15,211 bases of DNA, from contig JBOGEB010000098.1 in the NCBI GenBank assembly GCA_050743125.1, forward strand, positions 1-15,211, read 5' to 3'. The notes under the pieces are model-generated. The model saw nothing but the letters and a program-made list of their open reading frames with translations. It did not search any database and was not told the origin of the DNA. Position numbers and translations under genes: made by a program. Below, piece by piece: positions 5,979-13,987 of the stretch. Source of the stretch: JBOGEB01 sp050743125 (GTDB taxonomy: Bacteria > Actinomycetota > Nitriliruptoria > Euzebyales > Egibacteraceae). The stretch's first letter is position 1; each line of letters starts with the position of its first letter.

Positions 5979-6770
5979 TTACGTCAGTCGACCTGGTGCC
6001 GAGAGGTGGCGAGCGCTCTCGGGTGGGGTCGGTTCAGGGTGCGGCGGCACGAGCTGGCCGCTGAGGACCTCGATCAGGCCCTCGTCTACGGGAGTGCCCT
6101 GGGCAACGCGGGTGTACAGCGTCGCGTTGGGTAGCCCGGGATGAAAGCTTCGGAGCGCGAGGTGCACGTGCAGAGGACGCACCAGCGGCTCGAGATGGTG
6201 CAGCGTCACGCGCACGCATGCGCCGCGGTTGAAGATCTGGTGGATGGCGGGACGCAGGTCGATGGTGACCGGCAGCCCCTTGCGCTCGCGTGTGGCTGGC
6301 AGCGCCTCGGCGGCGCGTACGGCGTCGACCGCCTCGGCCAGGGGGTCCGGGGGAGTCCCCCGACAATCCGGGGGGTCCGGGGGACTCCCCGAATGACCAA
6401 GGCCGCCAGCCTCAGGGTACGCGACGTCCCAGCACGAGGCGCGCAGCCACGTCGCAAGCTTCGGTGCGCCCTCGGCGACCTCGACCGCATCCAACACCGC
6501 GAGCCCTTGAGGAAATGCGACGTTGAGCGCCCCGACTGCCCGGTCGAGCGCCACAGGAAGAGCGAACGCCAGCTCAGCGTACTCTCCTGTCGATGCGTAC
6601 CCGAGGGGCAGGGCATCGGCGAAGCTGATCTTCGGGTGCGGCGTGAAGCCCTCGCTGAACGCGATGGGCAAGTCGGCCTTGCGGAGCGCGCGCTCCCACA
6701 CACGGCCGAGATCGATTGCAGATATGAACCGGAGCTTGCCGGACTTTTTGTATCTAACCCGTACCCGCAC
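5979..6770 (-). CDS. DUF2344 radical SAM-linked protein (TIGR03936 family)
   Basis: The 263-residue protein has the family start VRVRVRYKKSGKLRFISAIDL followed by WERALRKADLPIAFSEGFTPHPKISFADALPLG. The family is found next to, or fused with, TIGR03960-type radical SAM proteins; its biochemical function is unknown. The GTG at 6770 is chosen because homologues begin here. The frame stays open to 7109, but that part is a shadow of the radical SAM gene. The start overlaps the radical SAM stop by 17 nt, indicating coupled translation. Between YPEAGG and LAEAVDAV there is an extra Pro/Gly/Asp-rich segment made of two 10-residue units from a 30-bp DNA duplication. The C-terminus (about 230-263) is Pro-rich and probably flexible. 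rne starts 10 nt downstream. Confidence 0.88.
   Translation of the reverse strand: MRVRVRYKKSGKLRFISAIDLGRVWERALRKADLPIAFSEGFTPHPKISFADALPLGYASTGEYAELAFALPVALDRAVGALNVAFPQGLAVLDAVEVAEGAPKLATWLRASCWDVAYPEAGGLGHSGSPPDPPDCRGTPPDPLAEAVDAVRAAEALPATRERKGLPVTIDLRPAIHQIFNRGACVRVTLHHLEPLVRPLHVHLALRSFHPGLPNATLYTRVAQGTPVDEGLIEVLSGQLVPPHPEPTPPESARHLSAPGRLT
6341..6391. repeat. 30-bp tandem GC-rich palindromic duplication inside the DUF2344 gene
   Basis: Two 20-bp copies, 6341-6360 and 6371-6390, start with GGGGGTCCGG and differ at one base. They repeat with a 30-bp period, which keeps the frame. Each ends in an 11-bp palindrome (GGGGAGTCCCC and GGGGACTCCCC). They encode SGSPPDPPDC and RGTPPDPLA. The opening 10-bp word also occurs in both arms of the inverted repeat in rne. 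Confidence 0.85.
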
Positions 6771-8652
6771 TGGAGATCGGTAGGTGCCCGGTCTGGTGCT
6801 GCAGATCCAGTCCAGGGCACACCCCGCAGTCATAGCAGGGGGTCCAGCGGCAATCCTCGAGCTCCGCCTCAGATTCGACGGCGTCGCGCCAGTCCTTCCA
6901 GAGCCAGTCCTTCTCCAGCCCGGAATCGAGGTGGTCCCACGGAAACACCTCGTCCTCGCCGCGCTCACGGCGGGTGAACCAACCGACATCGACGCCGACC
7001 TCTGCGGCCGCACGCATCCAGATCTCGTAGTCGAACAGCTCGTCCCAGCCCTCGAACCGCGCGCCGAGCTCGAACGCACGCTGGACCACGGCCGCGACCT
7101 GGCGGTCACCGCGGGCGAGTAGCCCCTCGACGACTGCGGGCTCGGGCTTGTGGTAGCGCAGGTTCAGGTTGCGATCTGTCGCGACGCGCCGCTTGATGAG
7201 GTTGAGCTTGCGGCTCAGCTCCTCCGGCGCGTCCTGCGCGGCCCACTGGAACGGCGTATGCGGCTTCGGCACGAAACCGCCGACCGACACCGTGACCTTG
7301 TTCTTGCGGCCGTACTGCCTGCCGATCCGCAACACCTTGAGGCCGAGTTCGGCGATGCCGAGGACGTCCTCGTCGGTCTCGGTGGGCAAGCCGATCATGA
7401 AGTAGAGCTTGATGTGCCGCCATCCATTGGCAAATGCAGCGTCGGCGGTTCGCAGCACGTCCGCCTCGCTGACCATCTTGTTGATCACCTTGCGCATCCG
7501 CTCCGTTCCCGCCTCGGGAGCGAACGTCAGACCGGCGCGCCGGCCACCTCGGATTAGCTGCTCGGCCAGCGTCACGTTGAACGCGTCCACACGAGTGGAC
7601 GGCAGCGACAGCGACGTGGCCGTGCCCTCGTACTCCCGAGCGAGGTCGCCACAGAGACCGAGGATGTCCGAATGGTCCGCACTCGACAGCGAGAGCAGAC
7701 CAACCTCGTCGAAGCCGGTGTGCTTCAACCCAGACCGGACCATTTGGACGATCGTCTCCCGTGACCGCTCGCGAACCGGACGGGTGATCATGCCAGCCTG
7801 GCAGAAGCGGCACCCCCGGGTGCAGCCACGGAAGATCTCCACGCTGTAGCGCTCGTGGACCGTCTCGGTGAGAGGGACGATCGTCCGCTTGGGGTAGGGC
7901 CAAGAGTCGAGGTCGCTCACCGTCCGCTTCGGCACGCGGTACGGGGCGCCGTCGTGTCTGGGGAACGTCCCCCGCAGTCGGCCGGCCGCAAGATACTCCG
8001 GCTCGTACCATGCGGGCAGGTACGCCCCGGGGATGCGGCCCACCTCGCGGAGAAGCCGCTCCCGGTCCCACCCATGCCGCTGCCATGCCTTGACGACGTC
8101 GTCGAGTTCGCCGACGAACTCCTCGCCGTCACCGGCGCAGACCACGTCGATGAACGGAGCGAGCGGCTCGGGATTGAACGCGGCATGGCCACCGATGACG
8201 ACCAGCGGGGCGCTGGCGTCGCGGTTTGCGCTGTGCAGGGGCACCCCGCCGAGGTCAAGGCAGTTGAGGAGGTTCGTGTAGCCCACCTCGGCCGCCAGGC
8301 TGAACGCCACGACGTCGAACGCCCGCATGGGGAGGTGGCGCTCCAGCGAGAAGAACGGGATCGTCCGCTCCCGCATCACCGCTTCCATGTCGGGCCACGG
8401 CGCGAATCCACGCTCGGCGACGGTGGTCGGCCGCTCGTTCAGCACCTCGTAGAGGATCTGGATCCCCTGGTTCGGCTGGCCGACCTCGTACGCGTCTGGG
8501 TACACCAGAAGCCAGGAGCTGTCCATCGCGGCGTGGTCCTTGACCACGATGTTGTCCTCGCCACCGACGTATCGAGCCGGCTTGCGGACGCTGGTCAAGA
8601 CCGGCTCCAATTGGGGCCAGACGGATTCGAGAGCGGGGTGGTGAGATGACAT
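6754..8652 (-). CDS. B12-binding-type radical SAM protein (TIGR03960 family), function unknown
   Basis: The 632-residue protein has an N-terminal Rossmann-like, B12-binding-type region (about 45-200; YPDAYEVGQPNQGIQILYEVLN, FDVVAFSLAAEVGY, VVIGGHAAFNPEPLAPFID). A radical SAM TIM barrel follows, with the [4Fe-4S] motif C277-x3-C281-x2-C284 (RGCTRGCRFCQAG). A C-terminal cysteine cluster (C601, C606, C609, C612) could bind a second metal or Fe-S centre. The family's substrate is unknown. The ATG at 8652 gives the family-like N-terminus (VWPQLEPVLTSVRKPARYVGGE); a frame extension to a GTG at 8754 runs through the leader. Its 3' end overlaps the DUF2344 start, and rne, rplU and rpmA follow, so a role in RNA or ribosome maturation is tempting but unproven. 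Confidence 0.9.
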   Translation of the reverse strand: MSSHHPALESVWPQLEPVLTSVRKPARYVGGEDNIVVKDHAAMDSSWLLVYPDAYEVGQPNQGIQILYEVLNERPTTVAERGFAPWPDMEAVMRERTIPFFSLERHLPMRAFDVVAFSLAAEVGYTNLLNCLDLGGVPLHSANRDASAPLVVIGGHAAFNPEPLAPFIDVVCAGDGEEFVGELDDVVKAWQRHGWDRERLLREVGRIPGAYLPAWYEPEYLAAGRLRGTFPRHDGAPYRVPKRTVSDLDSWPYPKRTIVPLTETVHERYSVEIFRGCTRGCRFCQAGMITRPVRERSRETIVQMVRSGLKHTGFDEVGLLSLSSADHSDILGLCGDLAREYEGTATSLSLPSTRVDAFNVTLAEQLIRGGRRAGLTFAPEAGTERMRKVINKMVSEADVLRTADAAFANGWRHIKLYFMIGLPTETDEDVLGIAELGLKVLRIGRQYGRKNKVTVSVGGFVPKPHTPFQWAAQDAPEELSRKLNLIKRRVATDRNLNLRYHKPEPAVVEGLLARGDRQVAAVVQRAFELGARFEGWDELFDYEIWMRAAAEVGVDVGWFTRRERGEDEVFPWDHLDSGLEKDWLWKDWRDAVESEAELEDCRWTPCYDCGVCPGLDLQHQTGHLPISSAGTG

Positions 8653-8697
8653 CGACAAAAGCAGAGAACAGCAGATACGAAGCGGTGCGCATGGCGT

Positions 8698-8733
8698 GCC
8701 CGGACGATGGCCATCCGGGCTGAGGCCATTGTA
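8698..8733 (-). promoter_or_regulatory. Candidate -10 box and palindrome ahead of the radical SAM gene
   Basis: On the minus strand TACAAT (8733-8728) is a good -10, without a clear -35 at the right distance. Directly after the expected start site lies GCCCGGA-N9-TCCGGGC (8720-8698), a 7-bp stem enclosing GATGGCCATC. It could be a 5' stabilising hairpin, an operator, or a rodA terminator without a U-tract. Confidence 0.35.
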
Positions 8734-8763
8734 CCGAGCCGAGCAACCCGTCACCGTGGGAAT

Positions 8764-9921
8764 TTAGCTGAATCGGCGCATATGGACGTTCTGGAGAAGC
8801 CCGATCATGAGGAAGGAGCTGACCAGGCTGGTGCCGCCGTAGGAGACGAACGGCAGGGTCAGGCCAGTGACCGGCAGGATTCCGATTGCCATGCCGACAT
8901 TGATGAATAGCTGGAAGGCGAGCACGGTCACGACGCCGCCGGCGATCAGCGTGCCGAACGTGTCATGGGACAGCGCGGCGATGCGGAGGCCGCGCCAGAG
9001 GATCAGCGCGAACGCGCCAAGCATGAGCATCGACCCGACGAACCCGAGCTCCTCGCCCACCACCGTGAAGATGAAGTCGGTCTGGTTCTCCGGCACGAAC
9101 GACAGGGCGGTCTGCGAGCCGCGCCCCAGCCCTCGGCCGAGGAACTGCCCGGACCCGACGGCGATCTGGGCCTGGCGGACGTTGTAGATGTCCGCCGGCC
9201 GGGCCTGGTCGGGGTTCACGAACGAGGTGAGGCGGGCGACCTGGTAGTCCGCGAGCGCGCCCGAGAGCAGCACCGCGGTGATTGCGGTCACGCCGATCAG
9301 CGTCAGGGCGACCATGTACCGCACCCGCACGCGGGCGAGCAGGAGCACGCCGAACACGATGGCCACGTACGCCATGAAGGTGCCGAAGTCGGGTTGGAGG
9401 AGGATGAGGCCCATCGGCACGGCCGCGACGCCCAGCGCCTCGACGAGCGCCCGGAGGCCGAGCGCCTCCTCGCGCCGCTCGTGGAACAGCGCGGCGAGCA
9501 TGAGGATCGTCGCGACCTTGGCGAGTTCGCTGGGCTGGAACTGGAAGCCGCCGACCGCGATCCAAGCGCGTGACCCGTTGACCACGGTCCCGCCGACCAG
9601 CACGTAGCCGAGCATGAGCAGCGTGCCGCCGTAGAGCAGCGGCGACCAGGCCCGGTAGACGCGGTAGTCGACCACGGTCGCCGCCATCATCCCCGCGAGG
9701 CCGATGCCCAAGGCGACGAGCTGGCGGGTCACGTAGTAGAGCTCGCTCTGGCCGGACGCGGCAAGCCGGTGGTACGTCGCCGAGTGGATCATCACTATCC
9801 CGAACCCGGCGAGCAGGATGGCCGCGACCGCGAGCAGCGGGTCGACGTGCCGGACCGGGGCATGCGTGCTGTCCCAGCGTCGCTGCTCGGACTGAGCGTC
9901 CTCGTAGATCGTCTTGGCCAC
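8764..9921 (-). CDS. rodA: SEDS peptidoglycan glycosyltransferase RodA
   Basis: The 385-residue, roughly ten-helix membrane protein belongs to the RodA/FtsW/SpoVE (SEDS) family, which polymerises lipid II into glycan strands with a class B PBP. Visible motifs are NGSRAWI (115-121), QPSELAK (129-135), LLQPDFGT (174-181), PENQTDFIFTVVGEELGF (277-294) and LPFVSYGGTS (356-365). Its partner mrdA is the next gene upstream, marking it as RodA rather than FtsW. The start is GTG with AGGA upstream. The large external loop reads NPDQARPADIYN where most SEDS proteins have a DPxGxGYQ-like motif; the usually essential Asp aligns with A240, with D238 and D244 nearby. Confidence 0.95.
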   Translation of the reverse strand: MAKTIYEDAQSEQRRWDSTHAPVRHVDPLLAVAAILLAGFGIVMIHSATYHRLAASGQSELYYVTRQLVALGIGLAGMMAATVVDYRVYRAWSPLLYGGTLLMLGYVLVGGTVVNGSRAWIAVGGFQFQPSELAKVATILMLAALFHERREEALGLRALVEALGVAAVPMGLILLQPDFGTFMAYVAIVFGVLLLARVRVRYMVALTLIGVTAITAVLLSGALADYQVARLTSFVNPDQARPADIYNVRQAQIAVGSGQFLGRGLGRGSQTALSFVPENQTDFIFTVVGEELGFVGSMLMLGAFALILWRGLRIAALSHDTFGTLIAGGVVTVLAFQLFINVGMAIGILPVTGLTLPFVSYGGTSLVSSFLMIGLLQNVHMRRFS

Positions 9922-10210
9922 GCCGGGTCCTAGCCCTCGGATTCCCGCTTACTTTGTACGCTGACATTTCTGGTGCTCATCATCCGGTAACCCTTAAAAC
10001 GTGTTTGTAACGCGACTATGAGGCGTACGTAGCGCGGTTTCGGGTGGCCCTTGCCACCAACCGCAGCAGTTCCGATGAAACAATATGGCGACATGTGGTC
10101 ATGCCTCTTCCGGAAAGAGGCTCTGGCCGACCGCACCAACCTCCCCCACCCGCCCTAAAGGAGCGGAACCCGACGGGGCATGACCATTAAGGCAGTTCTC
10201 AAACACGTTC
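9922..10210 (-). other. AT-richer, structured gap between mrdA and rodA
   Basis: These 289 bases break an otherwise tight cluster and are visibly richer in A and T. The minus strand can form GCCTCTT/AAGAGGC (10103-10121) and an 11-bp bulged stem (10035-10063). A 10-bp inverted repeat, AACGTGTTTG (9998-10007) and CAAACACGTT (10200-10209), brackets most of the gap, the right copy lying 1 nt after the mrdA stop. No convincing promoter was found. A 69-codon frame (minus 9930-10139) has codon use unlike its neighbours. Candidate roles are a rodA leader or a small decayed insertion. Confidence 0.4.
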
Positions 10211-12268
10211 TCAGTCCGTCGGGACGCCGGGCGCGATCGCGGTCTGCTCGAGTCCGAACAAGTCCTCGAAGATCCGGCGGACGATCGGAGCGGCGGTTTG
10301 GCTGCCTCCGCCGCCCTCCTCGACCATCACGACGACTACGTACTGCGCGCCGCTGACCGGCTGGGTATTGTAGCCGGCGAACCAGGCGAACGGCTGCTTG
10401 GACTTGCCGAACTCGGCGGTGCCGGTCTTGCCGGCGATCGGGACACCCAAGCCGTCGAAGGCCCCACCCGCAGTGCCACCAGGCCCGGTCACGCGGACGA
10501 GCCCGGACTGGATGTAGGCGAGGTCGGCGGCGCTGACCGGCAGGGTGACCAACGGTTGGGGCTTGGCCGGCTCGCGGCTGCCGTCACGGCGAACGATCTC
10601 CCGCACGACGTGCGGACGCATGACCGTCCCCTGGTTCGCGATGCCGGCGAACAGGTCCGCGACCTGCAGCGGTGTGGTCTGGACGTCACCCTGTCCGATC
10701 GCCATGTTCACCTCGTCCCCACCCCGCCAGACAGCGCCGCGCGGGCTGCACAGTTCGGTGTAGAGCCGCCGTGCGTAACCGCCGAGGTCAGAGCGCTGCG
10801 CCTGGACGCAGTAGCCGCTGCGGGCCCGCTCCCAGAATCCGCGCTTCCACCCGCGGCCCGGCACCACGCCGGCCCGCTCGCCGGGCAGGTCGACGCCGGT
10901 GTCCTTCCCCAGCCCCCAGCCGCGGGCCTCGTCCGCGAGCCGCTCGAAGGTTGGCTGGCCCTTCGGCGTCGCCTGCTCGTCCTGCCACATCGAGCGGGCG
11001 AGTTGGTAGAAGACGGTGTCGCACGACTGCTCGAGCGCCGTGGCGAGGTCCATGCTGCCCGAGTCGCGCTTCCGCCAGTTGCGGTACACCGTGCCGTTCC
11101 ACTCGTACGAGGCCGGGCAGGGAAGCTGGCCGGACTGGGACAGATACCCGCCCTGCAACGCCGCTGCGGCCGACACGACCTTGAACACCGATCCCGGCGG
11201 GTAGCTCGCCTGGATCGACCGGTTGATCAACGGGAACGCGTTGTTCTTGTCCTGGAGCCAGCTCCAGTACTGCTGGCTCACACCGCCCACGAACTCGGCC
11301 GGGGAGTAGGCCGGGAACGAGGCCATCGCGACGACCTCGCCACTGCGCGGATCGAGCACGACCGCAGCGCCGGCGGGCGCCTTGAACAATCCACCCCGTC
11401 CGCGACCCTCCTCCTTGTCGTACTGGCGCTGGGCCACCGCGATGCCGTTGGCGAGCGCCTTCTCGACCTGCTGCTGCGCCTGGAGGACGATTGTGAGTCT
11501 GACGTCCCCACCCGGCTTGGGCGGCTCCTCGCGGAAGTTGCCGAGGACCTTGCCGACTGCGTTGACGAGCACCTGCCGGCGGCCCTCGACACCGCGCAGG
11601 ATGGGCTCATACGTGCGCTCGACACCCGCCCAGCCGATCACGTCGCCGGACCGGTAGCCCTTGAATTGCGGCTCGGAGAGCTGGTCCGCGCTGATCTCGC
11701 CGAGATGGCCGACGAGATGCGCCGCGAGCGTCCCGTACGGGTAGTCCCGCAGCGGCAGGCGTTCGGCGTAGACGCCAGGGAACCGGGTCGAGGCGTTCTC
11801 GTGGATGTAGAAGACGATGTCCACCGGTACGTCGACCGCGACCGGACTGGGGCGGAACGGGCTGACGCGGGATCCCTCGATCCGCCTGGAGAGTTCCGTG
11901 ACCGGGATACCGAGCAGGTCAGCAAGGTCGGACAGGACCGCCTGCTTGCGCTGCCGCGGGATCTCACCCGGCTGGACGCTCACGACCTGCGCGTAGCGGT
12001 TACGGACGATCGGCTCGCCGTCACGGTCGAGCAGGCGACCGCGGGGCGCCTCCACGCTGAGCGTGCGCACAGCGTTGCCCTCGGCTGCCGCAGCGTAGCG
12101 CTCGCCCGCCATCACCTGGAGGAACCACAGCCGCGCGACGAGGAGCACGAAGAGGCTAGCCACCAGAAGCCCAAGGAAGGCCAGCCGGAGCCGTGTGCTC
12201 TCCGTCTGATCCGTGGGAGCCGGGGGCGCGCTGGACTGCACGGGGAGTACGAGCGTGTGTCGAAACAT
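10211..12268 (-). CDS. mrdA: Penicillin-binding protein 2 (class B PBP, peptidoglycan transpeptidase)
   Basis: The 685-residue transpeptidase is the elongasome partner of RodA. It has a cytoplasmic tail (1-28), one membrane anchor (about 29-52), a class B pedestal (about 65-255, with APRGRLLDRDG and VIGWAGVERTYE) and the transpeptidase domain (about 290-670). Catalytic motifs are S360-VF-K363 (SYPPGSVFKV), S415-C-D417 and K614-T-G616. SxD in place of SxN is typical of PBP2/MrdA. The ATG at 12268 has an in-frame TGA just upstream but no clear ribosome binding site, so initiation may be weak or leaderless. A Cys- and Arg-rich insertion (about 472-516) lies between the SxD and KTG motifs. It follows mreBCD. 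Confidence 0.95.
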   Translation of the reverse strand: MFRHTLVLPVQSSAPPAPTDQTESTRLRLAFLGLLVASLFVLLVARLWFLQVMAGERYAAAAEGNAVRTLSVEAPRGRLLDRDGEPIVRNRYAQVVSVQPGEIPRQRKQAVLSDLADLLGIPVTELSRRIEGSRVSPFRPSPVAVDVPVDIVFYIHENASTRFPGVYAERLPLRDYPYGTLAAHLVGHLGEISADQLSEPQFKGYRSGDVIGWAGVERTYEPILRGVEGRRQVLVNAVGKVLGNFREEPPKPGGDVRLTIVLQAQQQVEKALANGIAVAQRQYDKEEGRGRGGLFKAPAGAAVVLDPRSGEVVAMASFPAYSPAEFVGGVSQQYWSWLQDKNNAFPLINRSIQASYPPGSVFKVVSAAAALQGGYLSQSGQLPCPASYEWNGTVYRNWRKRDSGSMDLATALEQSCDTVFYQLARSMWQDEQATPKGQPTFERLADEARGWGLGKDTGVDLPGERAGVVPGRGWKRGFWERARSGYCVQAQRSDLGGYARRLYTELCSPRGAVWRGGDEVNMAIGQGDVQTTPLQVADLFAGIANQGTVMRPHVVREIVRRDGSREPAKPQPLVTLPVSAADLAYIQSGLVRVTGPGGTAGGAFDGLGVPIAGKTGTAEFGKSKQPFAWFAGYNTQPVSGAQYVVVVMVEEGGGGSQTAAPIVRRIFEDLFGLEQTAIAPGVPTD

Positions 12269-12453
12269 GGGTCAGAGTGGGCGCCTTGGGCGGGTGCCGC
12301 TAGTCGTCCTTGGGGGGAGGGCGGTGAGACGCCCTGGTGAGCCTTCGTCGGCGACTCCGCGATACAGCCCTCGAGGAGTTTCGACACATGTTTTGAGGCT
12401 AGCACGCCGGTACGGGAGCTTCGCCGGGCTTGTCCGCTGCGCTTACAGCGACG
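12269..12453 (-). other. Leader region between mreD and mrdA
   Basis: The 185 bases contain a small hairpin AGGGCG-N6-CGCCCT (12318-12335). The right arm (12378-12388) of an 11-bp inverted repeat lies here, and its left arm (12256-12266) covers the second to fifth codons of mrdA. A weak -10-like TAGCCT (12402-12397) has no matching -35, and no ribosome binding site was seen. The region may carry a separate mrdA-rodA promoter, but none is convincing. Confidence 0.35.
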
Positions 12454-12966
12454 CTACACGCTGGCGAGAGGATCCCCGGCGAGGCGTGCGGAGATCCTGG
12501 TCAGGGGCCAGAACACCACCGGGGCGAGCACGGCGTTGTAGATACCGATCACGGCCGCCCCCTCGAGGAGGACGAGCCCACCCTGTTGGCCGACCCCGAG
12601 CAGCGCTCCGAGGAGTCCCTGCAGGAGCACCGCGGCGGCGCTGGCGATCCCCCCGACGGCCATCTGCCCGCCGATCGGCGAGCCGGTGAGGTAGCGACGG
12701 GACTGGCCCGTCACCCAGCCGACGAGCAGGAGCACGAGCGAGGACAGGGCAAGCCGACCGCCGCCGGACGCGAGATCACGGACGAGGCCGGCAGCGAAGC
12801 CGTACCGGACGCCCGTTTGCGGGCCGTCGGCCAGCGCGAAGCCGATCACCGTGAGCGTGATCAGGTCGGGCCGCCAGCCAAACACCGCGAAGGCGGGCAT
12901 GGCCACGGTTTGAAGGAGCAGGGCTGCCATAGTCACGACGGCCATCACCGCCACCCGGGTGACCAT
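12454..12966 (-). CDS. mreD: Rod shape-determining protein MreD
   Basis: The 170-residue, very hydrophobic protein has about five membrane segments, typical of MreD. Family signs are the early FGWRPDLITLTVIGFALADGP stretch, then GFAAGLVRDLASGG. MreD is the integral membrane member of the MreBCD elongation complex and modulates MreC. Its ATG overlaps the mreC stop by one base (TGATG), which strongly suggests translational coupling. Length is normal. Confidence 0.93.
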   Translation of the reverse strand: MVTRVAVMAVVTMAALLLQTVAMPAFAVFGWRPDLITLTVIGFALADGPQTGVRYGFAAGLVRDLASGGGRLALSSLVLLLVGWVTGQSRRYLTGSPIGGQMAVGGIASAAAVLLQGLLGALLGVGQQGGLVLLEGAAVIGIYNAVLAPVVFWPLTRISARLAGDPLASV

Positions 12967-13958
12967 CAGCCGCCCGAGCCGGTCTCGGTCTGCCGAGCCC
13001 GCCCCTGGTCGGAGCCGTCCCCGCCCATGGTCCCCTTGGGGGCTGGGGCGAGCGCTGGCGCGCCGGGCATCGTCCCGCGCTCGCCTGGCGGCGGCGGCCG
13101 GGGCGGGTTGGGGTCGGTGACGACCTCACTCGGGTCGAACTCCTGCGGTCTCCAGGGCGCATTGAGGACGACTAGCACGGTGCCGAGGGCGGTGAAGTCG
13201 ACGTACGGCCGCGCCTCGAGGAAGCGCGTGCCCTGGGCGAGCCCGCCGGGCGGCGAGGACACCCCGCCGATGGGAATGCCGTCGGGGATCCGGCTGCCCT
13301 GGTAGGACTGGGTGACGATCTCGGCGTCCTTGGGCAGCTCGGCTTCGGTGTCGTAGACCTCGAGCTGGTAGGGCTCAGGGCCGCGCCCGCTCAGCGCGCC
13401 GACCTCGCCGTTCTGGACGATCCGCACCGCGTAGCCAGCCGAGGGGCTCGTGGCGAGCTCGACCCACGAGTACTTGGCGGTGACCTCCACGACTCGCCCG
13501 ACCAGCCCCTGGGCGTTCACCACCGCCATGCCGGTCTCGACGCCCTCGGCCGCTCCGACGTCGACCAGGACCCGCCACTCCAGCACGCCAGGCGGTGGGG
13601 CGATCACCTGCGCCCCGGTGGTGACGAGCTGGAAGCGCTTTTGGAAGTCGAGCAGGCTCCGCAGCCGGCTGTTCTCGCGCTCGACCTCCGCCGTCCAGAT
13701 CCGCCTCTGGCCGAGCTGCTCCAGGGCCGCGCGGAGCTGCTGGTTCTCCGTTCGCAGGTGCCCGAGCTGACCGATCGAGGCGAGCAGCCCGCCGATGGGC
13801 CGGACCAGCGCGGCGAATCCCCTCTGGACCGGCGCCACGACCGTCGTCGCCCCGCGTTCGACGCGGGCCAGAGGACCGGTAGATCCCTGCCGGTAGCTGA
13901 GCGTCATCAGGCCTACCGAGACAAGGATCAAGATCACCAGCGTGGAGCGACTACGCAT
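12966..13958 (-). CDS. mreC: Rod shape-determining protein MreC
   Basis: The 330-residue bitopic protein has a short cytoplasmic tail, a membrane anchor (about 6-22), a periplasmic-side coiled coil (about 60-103, LRTENQQLRAALEQLGQ and EVERENSRLRSLLDF) and two beta domains (about 112-268, ARPYVDFTALGTVLVV near the end). A Pro/Gly-rich tail (about 270-330) without hydrophobic character follows and should be disordered. MreC links MreB filaments to PBP2 and RodA. The ATG at 13958 gives the canonical MRSRSTLVIL start; an extension to 14045 would overlap mreB and has no family support. Spacing to mreB is 29 nt, and mreD overlaps the stop. Confidence 0.94.
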   Translation of the reverse strand: MRSRSTLVILILVSVGLMTLSYRQGSTGPLARVERGATTVVAPVQRGFAALVRPIGGLLASIGQLGHLRTENQQLRAALEQLGQRRIWTAEVERENSRLRSLLDFQKRFQLVTTGAQVIAPPPGVLEWRVLVDVGAAEGVETGMAVVNAQGLVGRVVEVTAKYSWVELATSPSAGYAVRIVQNGEVGALSGRGPEPYQLEVYDTEAELPKDAEIVTQSYQGSRIPDGIPIGGVSSPPGGLAQGTRFLEARPYVDFTALGTVLVVLNAPWRPQEFDPSEVVTDPNPPRPPPPGERGTMPGAPALAPAPKGTMGGDGSDQGRARQTETGSGG

Positions 13959-13987
13959 CTCGCACGGGCCAGGCCCCTGGAGTCGGC

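Noticed and set aside
9930..10139. 69-codon minus-strand frame before rodA
   Set aside because: Codon use is unlike its neighbours, its start is TTG with poor ribosome binding site spacing, and it overlaps the hairpins. A tiny basic peptide cannot be excluded.
9922..10210. Known riboswitch (c-di-GMP or c-di-AMP type) ahead of rodA
   Set aside because: I looked for the conserved core motifs of these classes and did not find them; only generic stems are present.
10298..12340. Long plus-strand frame opposite mrdA (680 codons)
   Set aside because: It is a shadow of mrdA caused by high GC content; the opposite strand has all PBP motifs.
12112..12405. Minus-strand 97-codon frame over the mrdA start
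   Set aside because: It overlaps mrdA in another frame, has no recognisable domain and no ribosome binding site.
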